Of a stretch of DNA of 27,570 nucleotides, positions 1-7,062 are shown piece by piece. The notes beneath the pieces were generated by a model. That model saw only the letters and a program-made list of their open reading frames with translations. It searched no databases and was not told the DNA's origin. Positions within the stretch are counted from its first letter, which is position 1; each line of letters opens with the position of its first letter. The DNA is from an uncultured Dysgonomonas sp. Its GTDB lineage: Bacteria; Bacteroidota; Bacteroidia; Bacteroidales; Dysgonomonadaceae. The DNA is taken from NCBI GenBank assembly GCA_937875275.1, contig CALNCC010000066.1:1-27570 (forward strand), written 5' to 3'. The position numbers and the translations under genes are program-made.

Positions 1-7
1 CCGATCT
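1..7. other. Probable sequencing-adapter remnant
   Basis: The first seven bases, CCGATCT, are identical to the 3' end of the Illumina TruSeq adapter (read outward: AGATCGG). They lie at the very end of the sequence and interrupt the TrmB reading frame exactly where the family motif YSSVLLRA should continue: after YSSVL the frame reads RS. Seven bases can match by chance, but the position and the broken motif make an artefact likely. Confidence 0.6.
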
Positions 8-142
8 TAATACACTGGAGTATCGTTCAATACCAATATAATTAATGTTAGGGTTGAGCCTGGCTAATTCCATAATAAATTGGCCTTTTCCCATTCCGAT
101 TTCGATATGGATGGGTTGGCTTACAGGAAATAAGCTGTTCCA
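8..142 (-). other. Foreign fragment of tRNA (guanine-N7)-methyltransferase (TrmB-like), chimeric
   Basis: Read on the minus strand, this stretch encodes PIHIEIGMGKGQFIMELAR followed by LNPNINYIGIERYSSV, the S-adenosylmethionine-binding region of TrmB, the enzyme that makes 7-methylguanosine at position 46 of tRNA. This wording (GMGKG, GIERYSSV) is that of Clostridia rather than of Bacteroidota TrmB, where GCGKGEYT-type motifs are usual. It continues in frame from a secreted DUF1080 protein, which makes no biological sense. The likely explanation is a chimeric read or misjoin at 137-152, where both protein families happen to share a G-x-W-N motif. Confidence 0.65.
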
Positions 143-565
143 TTGTCCAGGTTTTTTCACCACCTTATCCATTTTCGCGCCTAAGTGTCCATAGATAGCA
201 CCGCATTTTTCGTTTGCTTTAGCATTCTTAAAGTGGTCGCCATGGTCGTCTGCGATCTGAACTTCTACCGAATTAGGTATCCAATTCTTGCGATCAGTGC
301 AATATACAACTACTCCACTGTTTGTGTTATTGTCTGTTTTGAACTCCAGTTCCAGCTCAAAGTTTTCGTACTCTTCTGTTGTCCAGATAGATTCGTCTTT
401 AACTGCACCGAGTACACCTTTTTCCACACTCCACACTTCCGGGTTGTATTGAGCTCCGGCAAGATCTTTTCCGAATAGTGGTTTCCATTTTCCTTTTGCT
501 GAAGCAGACGATGTGATTGCACCGAAGCATAGCAGGATTGATGAGATTAAAATGATTTTTTTCAT
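137..565 (-). CDS. DUF1080 (3-keto-disaccharide hydrolase-like) secreted protein, 3' end lost
   Basis: The gene starts at the ATG complementary to 563-565 and encodes a signal peptide (MKKIILISSILLCFGAITSSASA) and then the start of a DUF1080 domain: KWKPLFGKDLAGAQYNPEVW, later NSGVVVYCTD and KCGAIYGHLG. The fold is concanavalin-like; some members of the family hydrolyse 3-keto-glycosides, and many occur in Bacteroidota sugar-degradation loci. About 143 residues remain, and the family usually needs 200 or more. The frame stays open to the window end but changes identity after KKPGQWN, where a TrmB-like sequence begins. It lies 97 bp downstream of the fucosidase on the same strand, so the two may be co-transcribed. 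Family assignment is good; the substrate is unknown. Confidence 0.75.
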
Positions 566-596
566 GAAATTAAGTTATTTAAGATTGGTAAAGAAA

Positions 597-638
597 CAAA
601 TGTATCTATTCTAATTTGGAAAAAAAGGACCAAATATA
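597..638 (-). promoter_or_regulatory. Two candidate -7 boxes before the DUF1080 gene
   Basis: On the minus strand TATATTTG (631-638) and TACATTTG (597-604) both fit the Bacteroidota -7 consensus TAnnTTTG. No well-spaced TTTG -33 element is visible for either. The DUF1080 gene may therefore have its own promoter besides read-through from the fucosidase. Confidence 0.3.
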
Positions 639-662
639 GAAATGGTGAAGATTTAGAGTATT

Positions 663-2042
663 TTAACGTCTTTCGTTGTATACCCCTAATTCTGAGATTG
701 AAGGGGGAGCAGAGAATCCGTTAATTGATATTCTTACTTTATTTCCCCACACACGGTCGAAACGGTGCACCTTTATCTTGTTGTTATTCTCTCCGTCAAA
801 CAGAGTTAACCACTTGTTGTTGTGCAGATATTCCAACTTGTATTTTGTGATATTGTTTTGGGCAATTGTAACCGTATTGAAGCATTGTTCCATATCGCCG
901 AGTTCTATTTCAAGCCAAGGGTTTTTCTCAGATTCATTTGATATCCACGAAGTTGAAAATTTGTCGTCGTTAGCAAAGTCCATGATGTACATGTCTTGTC
1001 CCCAGCTCGAATTTGTCGGTTTTCCTTTCGCAATGTTCGACGATATGATAGGAGCATCATAGGCAGGCAAAGATTTTGTTGGTCCATTATGCTTCCATAG
1101 TTTCCCTATTTGTCGGAATGCTTCTACTGCATTGTCATCGATAAGTCCGTCTCTGTTGGGTGCGGCATTCAACAAAAAATTGCAGTGCACATCATTCATC
1201 GGTATTATATTTTCTTTCACTATCGCTTCCGGAGATTTCACAGGCGAGGTAGGGAAATTTATTTTCCAAAACCATGACGGGTTTATCGGCAGACAAGACA
1301 TTGCCGGCAAGCGGTTGCTGTCTTTCGATATATGCTGTCCGGCTCCTTGCTCGTAAGATTTTATATCGGTGTAATATAAAACTTCAGCAGGGTATTTGGC
1401 TGCATTCAAGTCCATTACCAAACAGTTTGGCTGAATTGATTTTACAAAATTGTATATGTCTTCGAATGGAATATCGTCGTATGATATACGAGACCATGGG
1501 GCATCCCATCCGTCAATGATCAACGCTTTCACTTCGCCATAGTTTGTGAGAAGTTCGGCAAGCTGAGCTTTAATCATATCAATCTGTTGCACATTGATGT
1601 ATCCGGGACGAATTTTATGATGCGTATCTAAGATGGAATAGTAGAGCATTACATCCAGCCCTTTAGCTCGGAAGGCATCTGCATATTCTTTCACTACATC
1701 CCTTTTGAAAGGGCTGCTCATGACACTGTAATCTGTTGTCTTTGTGTCCCAGATGCAGAATCCGCTGTGATGCTTAGTGGTAAGACAGCCGTATGTCATG
1801 TTTGCGTCCTTAGCCGTTTGCGCCCATTGGTTACAATCCAATTTTACAGGATTGAAGATTGAAGGCGACGCATCGGGATCGGCCCAATCTTCTTCCATAA
1901 ACGTAGGAATATTGAAGTGAATGAACATTCCGAACCGTTGATCTATAAATCCTTGTTGAAGATCGCGTAACGATTTGCTATTTTGTGCACAGAGTGGAGA
2001 AACGAAGAGTAAGAAAAGAAAAGTCAAAAAAAAATTCTTCAT
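663..2042 (-). CDS. Alpha-L-fucosidase, GH29, with C-terminal carbohydrate-binding-like domain
   Basis: A secreted 459-residue glycosidase predicted to release alpha-L-fucose from glycans in the periplasm or at the cell surface. Residues 1-20 are a signal peptide ending LCAQ. The GH29 barrel follows: YGCLTTKHHSGFCIW at 84-98 is the family signature, TDYSV and KRDVVKEY come next, and Asp177 in LIIDGW sits where the catalytic nucleophile is expected. From about residue 336 to the end (NIAKGKPTNSSW onward) there is a discoidin/F5-8 type C-like beta domain, common in GH29 enzymes. The acid/base residue cannot be assigned by eye. The gene is transcribed toward the DUF1080 gene and away from the cobalamin riboswitch, so the two directions are separate units. 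Confidence 0.87.
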   Translation of the reverse strand: MKNFFLTFLFLLFVSPLCAQNSKSLRDLQQGFIDQRFGMFIHFNIPTFMEEDWADPDASPSIFNPVKLDCNQWAQTAKDANMTYGCLTTKHHSGFCIWDTKTTDYSVMSSPFKRDVVKEYADAFRAKGLDVMLYYSILDTHHKIRPGYINVQQIDMIKAQLAELLTNYGEVKALIIDGWDAPWSRISYDDIPFEDIYNFVKSIQPNCLVMDLNAAKYPAEVLYYTDIKSYEQGAGQHISKDSNRLPAMSCLPINPSWFWKINFPTSPVKSPEAIVKENIIPMNDVHCNFLLNAAPNRDGLIDDNAVEAFRQIGKLWKHNGPTKSLPAYDAPIISSNIAKGKPTNSSWGQDMYIMDFANDDKFSTSWISNESEKNPWLEIELGDMEQCFNTVTIAQNNITKYKLEYLHNNKWLTLFDGENNNKIKVHRFDRVWGNKVRISINGFSAPPSISELGVYNERR

Positions 2043-2073
2043 ATTTATCGTTGTTTTTTGGTGTTAGAGGTGC

Positions 2074-2081
2074 TAAATATA
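2074..2081 (-). promoter_or_regulatory. Possible fucosidase -7 box
   Basis: TATATTTA on the minus strand matches TAnnTTTG at seven of eight positions and lies 31 bp upstream of the fucosidase start. No convincing -33 element was found. Confidence 0.25.
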
Positions 2082-2202
2082 GATAGAAATCTTATACAAC
2101 AGATAAATGCGAGATATATTTTTTGACTTCTGCGTGTGAGATGACACCGTATACTTTGGCTAAAAAAGGCTGTACAAGATTACTGATTGGCGTAATTTTA
2201 TA

Positions 2203-2210
2203 TATCTTTG
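2203..2210 (+). promoter_or_regulatory. Promoter -7 box of the riboswitch-yjjPB unit
   Basis: TATCTTTG is a perfect match to the Bacteroidota -7 consensus TAnnTTTG and stands about 40 bp before the riboswitch aptamer, as expected for its promoter. The -33 region is not canonical. Confidence 0.55.
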
Positions 2211-2242
2211 TCTCACAAAAGTTCTTTATTTTATTTCTTCTA

Positions 2243-2420
2243 CCGTTAGGGTGCCCCTCGACAAAAGGGGAGAATAGGGAATCACGTGAAAATCGTGAGC
2301 TGTCGCGCAACTGTAATTCGCCATGAAAGTTTCTATTAATGAATATCCACTGTTTCTGAAAAGAAATGGGAAGGACAATAGAAATAGCGAAAGCCAGGAT
2401 ACCTGCCTTAATTGGGATTG
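2243..2420 (+). promoter_or_regulatory. Cobalamin (B12) riboswitch
   Basis: The conserved blocks of the adenosylcobalamin-class aptamer (Rfam family RF00174) appear in order. GGTGCCCC (2250-2257) pairs with AAAAGGGG, followed by AATAGGGAA (2273-2281). The B12-box core GCTGTCGCGCAACTGTAA lies at 2299-2316, and the 3' block GCCAGGATACCTGCC at 2393-2407. Such riboswitches turn genes off when cobalamin is plentiful. It is followed on the same strand, after about 170 bp, by yjjP and yjjB, with no other gene between, so these are the controlled genes. Confidence 0.93.
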
Positions 2421-2462
2421 ACAATGCTTCGCGATAAAAGTATTACGTCGAATACGCCTACT

Positions 2463-2491
2463 CACCTTCCCCACACACTTCGGGGAGAGTG
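2463..2491 (+). promoter_or_regulatory. Hairpin in the riboswitch expression platform
   Basis: CACCTTCCCC (2463-2472) and GGGGAGAGTG (2482-2491) form a ten-pair stem with one mismatch and a nine-base loop. There is no run of T after it, so it does not look like a classic terminator; control of translation, or an antiterminator role, is possible. It lies between the aptamer and the start of yjjP. Confidence 0.5.
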
Positions 2492-2586
2492 TTGATATTC
2501 TACTATACCCTTATTGTTGCAGCATTGTGAAGTTCGAAATAGAGCTTTTTACATCGTTATGTATTAATCGTAAAAAGTTTTTAGAA

Positions 2587-3432
2587 ATGCGAACAAACAT
2601 GCCCGGTCATCCGTCGACTGATGACCAATGTGCAGTAAAAAACGGACTCCTACCCGGAGACGAGATTGTATCTATCAAGAAATTTGCAGATATGATTCTC
2701 GATGTAAGTATTTTGCTTTTAGAATCGGGCGCTCATTGTGAACGCATCAACCGCAATGTGCAACGAATAGCTAAAAGCTCCAACTACAATGTGGAGATGT
2801 TGATGTCGTTTACAGCAATATCGGTATCTGTTACCGACAAGGATCAACCGAGGCATACTATTACCGAAAACAAAAGCGTAAAACACCATGGCGTTCACTA
2901 CGGCGCACTTACCGGAACAAGTTTGTTGACATGGAAACTTGCTGATGGCGAAATAGCGATCGACGAGATGGAGCGGGAACTGGAGAATATTAAGACGACT
3001 ACAAAATACCCTATCTGGTTAGTCCGTCTCTCCATCGGGGTAGCCTGTGGTTGTCTTTGCTTGCTTGCCGGAGGAAATTGGTTAGACACTTTGTTTGCTT
3101 TTTTCGCGTCGGGTATTGGGTTGACGGTGAAACAAGAAATGGTGAAGAGGCACTTCAACCTCATGATTTCGATTCTATGTTCAGCGTTTGCGACTACCCT
3201 TATTGCAAGCATCAGCGTTTTGTCAGAATACCGGTTTTCACCCGAATCGTCGGTTGCCACTGCCGTATTGTTTCTCATTCCCGGTGTTCCTCTCATCAAT
3301 AGTATTATCGATCTGCTCGAAGGATATATCCCTATTGGTCTCGCGCGTGGTGCTTTTGGCGGTTTCATCCTGCTCTGCATTGCCGTTGGCATGTTTCTCA
3401 GTATGGCTTTGACGGGTATTAATAATTTTTGA
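2587..3432 (+). CDS. yjjP: YjjP-like exporter subunit (ThrE/DUF1212 family)
   Basis: The larger subunit of a two-part inner-membrane exporter. A soluble N-terminal part (LLESGAHCERINRNVQRIA, then MSFTAISVSVTD) precedes about five membrane segments. The most typical stretches are YPIWLVRLSIGVACGCLCLL, FFASGIGLTVKQ and LIPGVPLINSIIDLLEGYIP, which follow E. coli YjjP closely in order and spacing. With YjjB it makes the equivalent of one full ThrE carrier. ThrE of Corynebacterium exports threonine and serine, whereas E. coli YjjPB is reported to export succinate; the split layout here favours the second. I chose the ATG at 2587 (281 residues), preceded by an A-rich stretch. A GTG at 2527 would add 20 residues, and an ATG at 2599 is also possible. 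The gene sits under a cobalamin riboswitch and its stop nearly touches yjjB. Confidence 0.85.
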   Translation: MRTNMPGHPSTDDQCAVKNGLLPGDEIVSIKKFADMILDVSILLLESGAHCERINRNVQRIAKSSNYNVEMLMSFTAISVSVTDKDQPRHTITENKSVKHHGVHYGALTGTSLLTWKLADGEIAIDEMERELENIKTTTKYPIWLVRLSIGVACGCLCLLAGGNWLDTLFAFFASGIGLTVKQEMVKRHFNLMISILCSAFATTLIASISVLSEYRFSPESSVATAVLFLIPGVPLINSIIDLLEGYIPIGLARGAFGGFILLCIAVGMFLSMALTGINNF

Positions 3433-3434
3433 TT

Positions 3435-3929
3435 ATGTTGACATTTATTTTGCGAGACGCATTCCTTAGTTTCTTCGTAGCAATAGGTTTTGCGCTACTG
3501 TTCGAAACACCGAAGAAAGGTATATTGGTTGCCGGGCTATTAGGTGGATTGGGTCATGCCATCCGTTTTACGTTGCTGCATTTGGGGTTCGGGCTCATCT
3601 CCGCCACACTGTGCGGTACGGTAACAATCGGTCTTTTGGGTATCTACTGCGCTCATAAGATTCATACCCCGCCCGTGGTATTCACATTGCCTGCCTGTAT
3701 AACGATGATTCCCGGACTATATGCTTACAAAACAATGTTAGGCTGTATCAGAATATACGAAGAGGGTACTACGGGAGCTAAGACGGCATTTCTCGTACAT
3801 GACACTATCTATAATTTTATTCTCACATCGTCGCTGTTGTTTTGTTTAGCAATCGGCATCTGCATTGCGGCACTGATATTCAGGAAGAAAAGCGTAAAAC
3901 AACTGAAAGGAAAAAATATATTTAAATAA
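3435..3929 (+). CDS. yjjB: YjjB-like exporter subunit (ThrE_2 family)
   Basis: The small partner of YjjP: 164 residues, almost all membrane segments (about four or five). Landmarks shared with E. coli YjjB are FFVAIGFALLFETP, LLGGLGHAIRF, VVFTLPACITMIPGLYAYKTM and a basic C-terminal tail. The ATG at 3435 lies two bases after the yjjP stop codon, so translation is probably coupled and the subunits are made together. The substrate is not proven by sequence: succinate is inferred from the E. coli pair, and threonine or serine remain possible. No terminator was recognised directly downstream; an AT-rich region with a transposase remnant follows. Confidence 0.85.
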   Translation: MLTFILRDAFLSFFVAIGFALLFETPKKGILVAGLLGGLGHAIRFTLLHLGFGLISATLCGTVTIGLLGIYCAHKIHTPPVVFTLPACITMIPGLYAYKTMLGCIRIYEEGTTGAKTAFLVHDTIYNFILTSSLLFCLAIGICIAALIFRKKSVKQLKGKNIFK

Positions 3930-4352
3930 GAAATATGAATTGGTTATGAGTACATGACAAAAAAATAAATAAGCACCTGACAATCAAGCTATTTAGCTGC
4001 TATTTTGTTAGGATAAGACCTTGATTTTTAGTATCTTGTAAAGAAAACTTCGAGGTTTTTATTTACGATATGCAAACCAAAGTCTCGTGTAAAAGTCGCC
4101 AGTTAGCTTCAATACTTCAATCTCATTTCAAAGAACATGTGAATCTTAGTCGAATTAAATTCCTCGCTTTAATGATTGTATTGGGAGAAAAACAACAATC
4201 GATCAGATTAAAAGAAACATACGTTACATATAATGATAGTATATGGCTAGTATATTTATAGAAATAAAGATATTGACATTTGAAACAAAATGTTTAATAT
4301 CTATGTTATTTATCTGATGCTAACTAAGTCAAATTTATAACATTAATATCTT
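3930..4352. other. AT-rich intergenic region with insertion-sequence remnant
   Basis: Between yjjB and the next intact gene there is only an IS4-type transposase fragment (described separately), its leader, and an imperfect inverted repeat at 4269-4301 (GATATTGACATTT against AAATGTTTAATATC). No matching terminal inverted repeats or target duplication could be recognised. The stretch is visibly richer in A and T than the flanking core genes. Confidence 0.5.
4070..4261 (+). pseudogene. IS4-family transposase remnant (N-terminal fragment)
   Basis: The first 36 or so residues (MQTKVSCKSRQLASILQSHF, then EHVNLSRIKFLALMI) read like the beginning of IS4-type transposases common in Bacteroidales, where the sequence usually continues ALCKVQTV. 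Here the similarity is lost at once, and the frame ends after 63 residues. The DDE catalytic core is entirely missing, so this is a dead remnant of an insertion sequence. The family call is from memory of the N-terminal pattern and is moderate. The fragment marks the start of the accessory stretch between yjjPB and the histidine kinase. Confidence 0.55.
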
Positions 4353-5192
4353 ATGAAACCTTTATTTTTTCTACTCTTATTTATAGTATCCTCCGCCATA
4401 TATCCACAAACTGTTCAGGAAACTGTCGATTGGTTAAATGCTAATAGACTCGGGGTATATTCAAGCCAGGTAATATCACCAGAAGATTATACTACAAAAG
4501 TATACTTAGATACTGTTCAGATAAAAATAGAGAGTGACAATGCAGTGACTAATATTCCATGGGATTATATAAGTTCTATAGAGTTGCTGAAAGACGAAAC
4601 TGATATTATGTCTGTAATGTGTATATCTGATATTTCCAAAACTAATTACTCAATATATATCAGAGTCGATGTACATAAAGATTTTGCTCCTCGTTTATAT
4701 AAGGCTTTCAGACATATGGTTGAAAGCAAAGGTACTAGTTTGTTTGAGAGAGATGATGTCAAAAGTGTTGTCGCATATGTTACTGAAAATCCGGATAAGT
4801 TTGAGGAAGGATATATGATATACCTATTAAGATGGCTAAATATGATGAATATTTATGTGGGTTTGTTAGGTACTGAATATTATAGGTACACTCCTTTTTT
4901 CGATACTTCAGGCATAAAATTTATGTATACTGATTTGGAGAGTAATGAAAAAAGACGAATAGAAAAGAATGACTATTCGATATTGTGGAATCAGGTCGCA
5001 AAATTTAATATAGTCAAAATATTATCTGGAGGCATGCAGCAATATAAATTGATTATCATGCAAAAAGGAATACAAAATGGACATGAAATATTTTTTCATG
5101 GTAGTGAAAATATGGTGCAACTGATGAAAGACGCAATGACCGTTGTAGCTAAAAGGCAAGGAGCTCAAATGGTTAGGGATGACTTATTCTAG
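4353..5192 (+). CDS. Secreted protein of unknown function with two similar halves
   Basis: I do not recognise the family. Residues 1-19 form a signal peptide (MKPLFFLLLFIVSSAIYPQ), so the protein is probably periplasmic. The mature part looks like a tandem duplication. WLNANRLGVY (27-36) corresponds to WLNMMNIYVG (161-170), VQIKIESD (55-62) to IKFMYTDL, IPWDYISSIELL (68-79) to ILWNQVAKFNIV (210-221), and RLYKAFRHMVESKG (114-127) to QLMKDAMTVVAKRQG (256-270). Each half ends in a helix after mixed strands, which resembles a small PH-like or roadblock-like fold, but that is only a guess. The gene is AT-rich, stands alone, and lies between a transposase remnant and a broken regulator, which suggests accessory DNA. 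Confidence 0.7.
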   Translation: MKPLFFLLLFIVSSAIYPQTVQETVDWLNANRLGVYSSQVISPEDYTTKVYLDTVQIKIESDNAVTNIPWDYISSIELLKDETDIMSVMCISDISKTNYSIYIRVDVHKDFAPRLYKAFRHMVESKGTSLFERDDVKSVVAYVTENPDKFEEGYMIYLLRWLNMMNIYVGLLGTEYYRYTPFFDTSGIKFMYTDLESNEKRRIEKNDYSILWNQVAKFNIVKILSGGMQQYKLIIMQKGIQNGHEIFFHGSENMVQLMKDAMTVVAKRQGAQMVRDDLF

Positions 5193-5806
5193 ATTATTTA
5201 ACAAAGACATTTTATCAAGGAATCAATAGTAAAATGATCAAGCATATCAGATATAGTTTTTTTCATAATGTTGTAGGTAATGTGTCAAGATGCGAAATTA
5301 CATTATTAATAATGAATCTCCGACCTTTAACAACACAGAAACACGATGTTCGTGCAACATAGAACCCTGAAGAACAAAGTAATTGTTCGTTTATCGTAAA
5401 ACCTCTTTCTCCAAAGCGTGAGGAATAGCTTATAATATCTTTTTGCAAGCTTTTTTTGGGTTGCCATATTATTATACATATCTTTGTTTTCAGACCCATA
5501 TATCATTAATTGTTACTTTCCTTTTGTGTAGATTTAACAAACAGAGCAAAAAAAGGATATGTACTCCATGGGATGTGGGTATAGTTTCTTTGTTTCGGTA
5601 AAAGGAATATATTACAGCATCTATCAGACATAGATATCTATAATGACATAAAAGAAACTTATTTGTTAAATATTTGTTTGAGTATACAAAAGCCCCTTGG
5701 GAATTTGTTTTTCTTCGGGTATATAGAATGTATAATTTGGTAGTCTTCCGTCCGACATATGAGACGTTCGGGGGACATGATTGAATAAATAAAGATTTAA
5801 GAGTAG
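5193..5806. other. Intergenic region with a long leader ahead of the regulator
   Basis: No convincing gene lies in these 614 bases. Minus-strand frames of 78 and 108 codons lack recognisable motifs and natural composition. The notable element is a strong promoter at 5455-5486. If it serves the regulator gene, the transcript has an untranslated leader of about 310 bases, long enough for a structured control element or a small RNA. I found no known riboswitch motif in it. Confidence 0.5.
5455..5486 (+). promoter_or_regulatory. Bacteroidota-type promoter (TTTG-N20-TATCTTTG)
   Basis: TTTG at 5455-5458 and TATCTTTG at 5479-5486, separated by 20 bases, match both halves of the Bacteroidota housekeeping promoter consensus exactly. 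Transcription would begin near 5493 on the plus strand. Confidence 0.6.
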
Positions 5807-6829
5807 ATGAGATCATCTGTACATGAAGAATTTGTAAAGAGTATCAGAAGAGCGATCTTAGATAAAGATCTGACCGTAATGAAAATTGAAAAAGAGAAGA
5901 TCGTTTCGATCATGTCCGACATTCTATTTTTAGGTCGTGAGGCAATTTACAGACGCATGAGAGGAGAAGTGAAATTCTCTCTCGAAGAAGCCACTCAGGT
6001 AGCCCTTAAGTTAAATATTTCTTTAGACTCATTGATCGGTCTTCAGGATAAAGGCAGCCCCCATATAGAGCTTAATCTGATAGAACCCAAAACAAAGCTT
6101 GTTCCGCTTCTGTCGTGACGAACAACAGATTTTAGGGCAGAATATCATGCTAAATTGGATGAATATACCTCCCTCTTCAATACAATCGTTCAGAAGTATG
6201 ATGATGTTACAATTATTTCGGCATTCAACAAACTTCCATATATATTGTACCTTCATCATGAGAATATAGCCAAGTTCAGATTGTTTAAGTGGGCATATCA
6301 GATGAATCTGTTGAAGGATGTTTCATTCAAGGAAATGGAGATGCCGAGAGGGGTGGTGAGATCGCAAAACAATTTCATTACCGAGATCCGACAAATGAAG
6401 CAGACAAGCGTGGTGCTGAACTCGAACGTATTCCAATCTTTTGTTCAGGATGTTAATTATTTCAGAGATTTAAATTTACTTGATGATGAGGATGTTGTTG
6501 CTTTGAAAAATGAATTAAGACTTCTATTGTCCGAGATGGAAAATTATGCTATCTCCGGGATGTTTAATTCTCTGTCGAGTGTTAAGCTTTATATATCTGA
6601 ACTTGAATTAGACTCATCGTATATGCTATTTAAATTCGGCAAACATACCTACTCGCACATTAATGTATACGATCTGGGGGGTATTGAGTCTCAAAGTCCA
6701 AAATTAAGCGAGTATCATGTGATGTGGATTAATTCTCTCAAGCGATATTCTAAATTGATAACTCAGAGTAACGAGATTGAGCGGCATCGTTTTTTCAGAG
6801 AGCAAAAAGCTTGCATCGACCAGAATTAA
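5807..6829 (+). pseudogene. Helix-turn-helix regulator interrupted by an in-frame TGA
   Basis: The frame encodes a Bacteroidales regulator-like protein of about 340 residues with no standard name. The N-terminal part (IVSIMSDILFLGREAIYRRM, then SLEEATQVALKLNISLDSLIG) is a helix-turn-helix. The long C-terminal part contains FRLFKWAYQMN, NVFQSFVQDVNYFRDLNLL and WINSLKRYSKLITQSNEIER. A single TGA at 6116-6118 splits it, and the same frame continues without loss on the other side (RTTDFRAEYHAKLDEYTSLF). One C-to-T change of a CGA codon would explain it. It may be a true nonsense mutation, a sequence error, or a gene now made as two pieces, the second possibly starting at the TTG at 6155. No target gene is obvious nearby. 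Confidence 0.7.
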
Positions 6830-6988
6830 AGAGGTGCTCATCTATTTCATCGAATAATGTCTATTTCATGGTTATTTGACAGCAGGAAACGCAAAAATAG
6901 AGCACAATCGACACGTAAAACGCAAAAATAGAAACAAAAATATTTAAGTATGCGCTATTATAGAGCCGAAATTTCTAAATTAATTTTC
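6830..6988. other. Short non-coding stretch with paired direct repeats
   Basis: TCTATTTCAT occurs at 6841-6850 and 6860-6869, and AAACGCAAAAATAGA at 6887-6901 and 6918-6932. The second repeat has a 31-base period, about three helical turns, so both copies would face the same side of the DNA. This is compatible with a protein-binding site, or with debris from an integration event. No gene is visible. Confidence 0.4.
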
Positions 6989-6996
6989 TACCTTTG
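6989..6996 (+). promoter_or_regulatory. Candidate -7 box of a small transcription unit
   Basis: TACCTTTG matches TAnnTTTG exactly and lies 14 bases before the first ATG of two tiny reading frames. No clear TTTG -33 element is present at the expected distance. Confidence 0.4.
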
Positions 6997-7062
6997 ACAT
7001 ATAAAATTGATGAAAGAAGTATCATTAAGCATTGAGACCCAAAGAATGCAAATCCAGCAACA

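Noticed and set aside
185..478. Plus-strand 97-codon open frame
   Set aside because: It is antisense to the DUF1080 gene, which has a signal peptide and clear family motifs; the antisense frame has none.
2092..2424. Minus-strand 110-codon frame over the riboswitch
   Set aside because: It is the complement of the cobalamin aptamer; its composition is set by RNA structure and no family resemblance is seen.
2527..2586. GTG start giving yjjP 20 extra residues
   Set aside because: The added residues are not needed by the family, and the ATG at 2587 follows an A-rich stretch more typical of starts in this phylum. It is not fully excluded.
5263..5816. Two overlapping minus-strand frames of 78 and 108 codons
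   Set aside because: They show irregular composition, no motifs, and lie across a good plus-strand promoter. They look like chance frames in AT-rich DNA.
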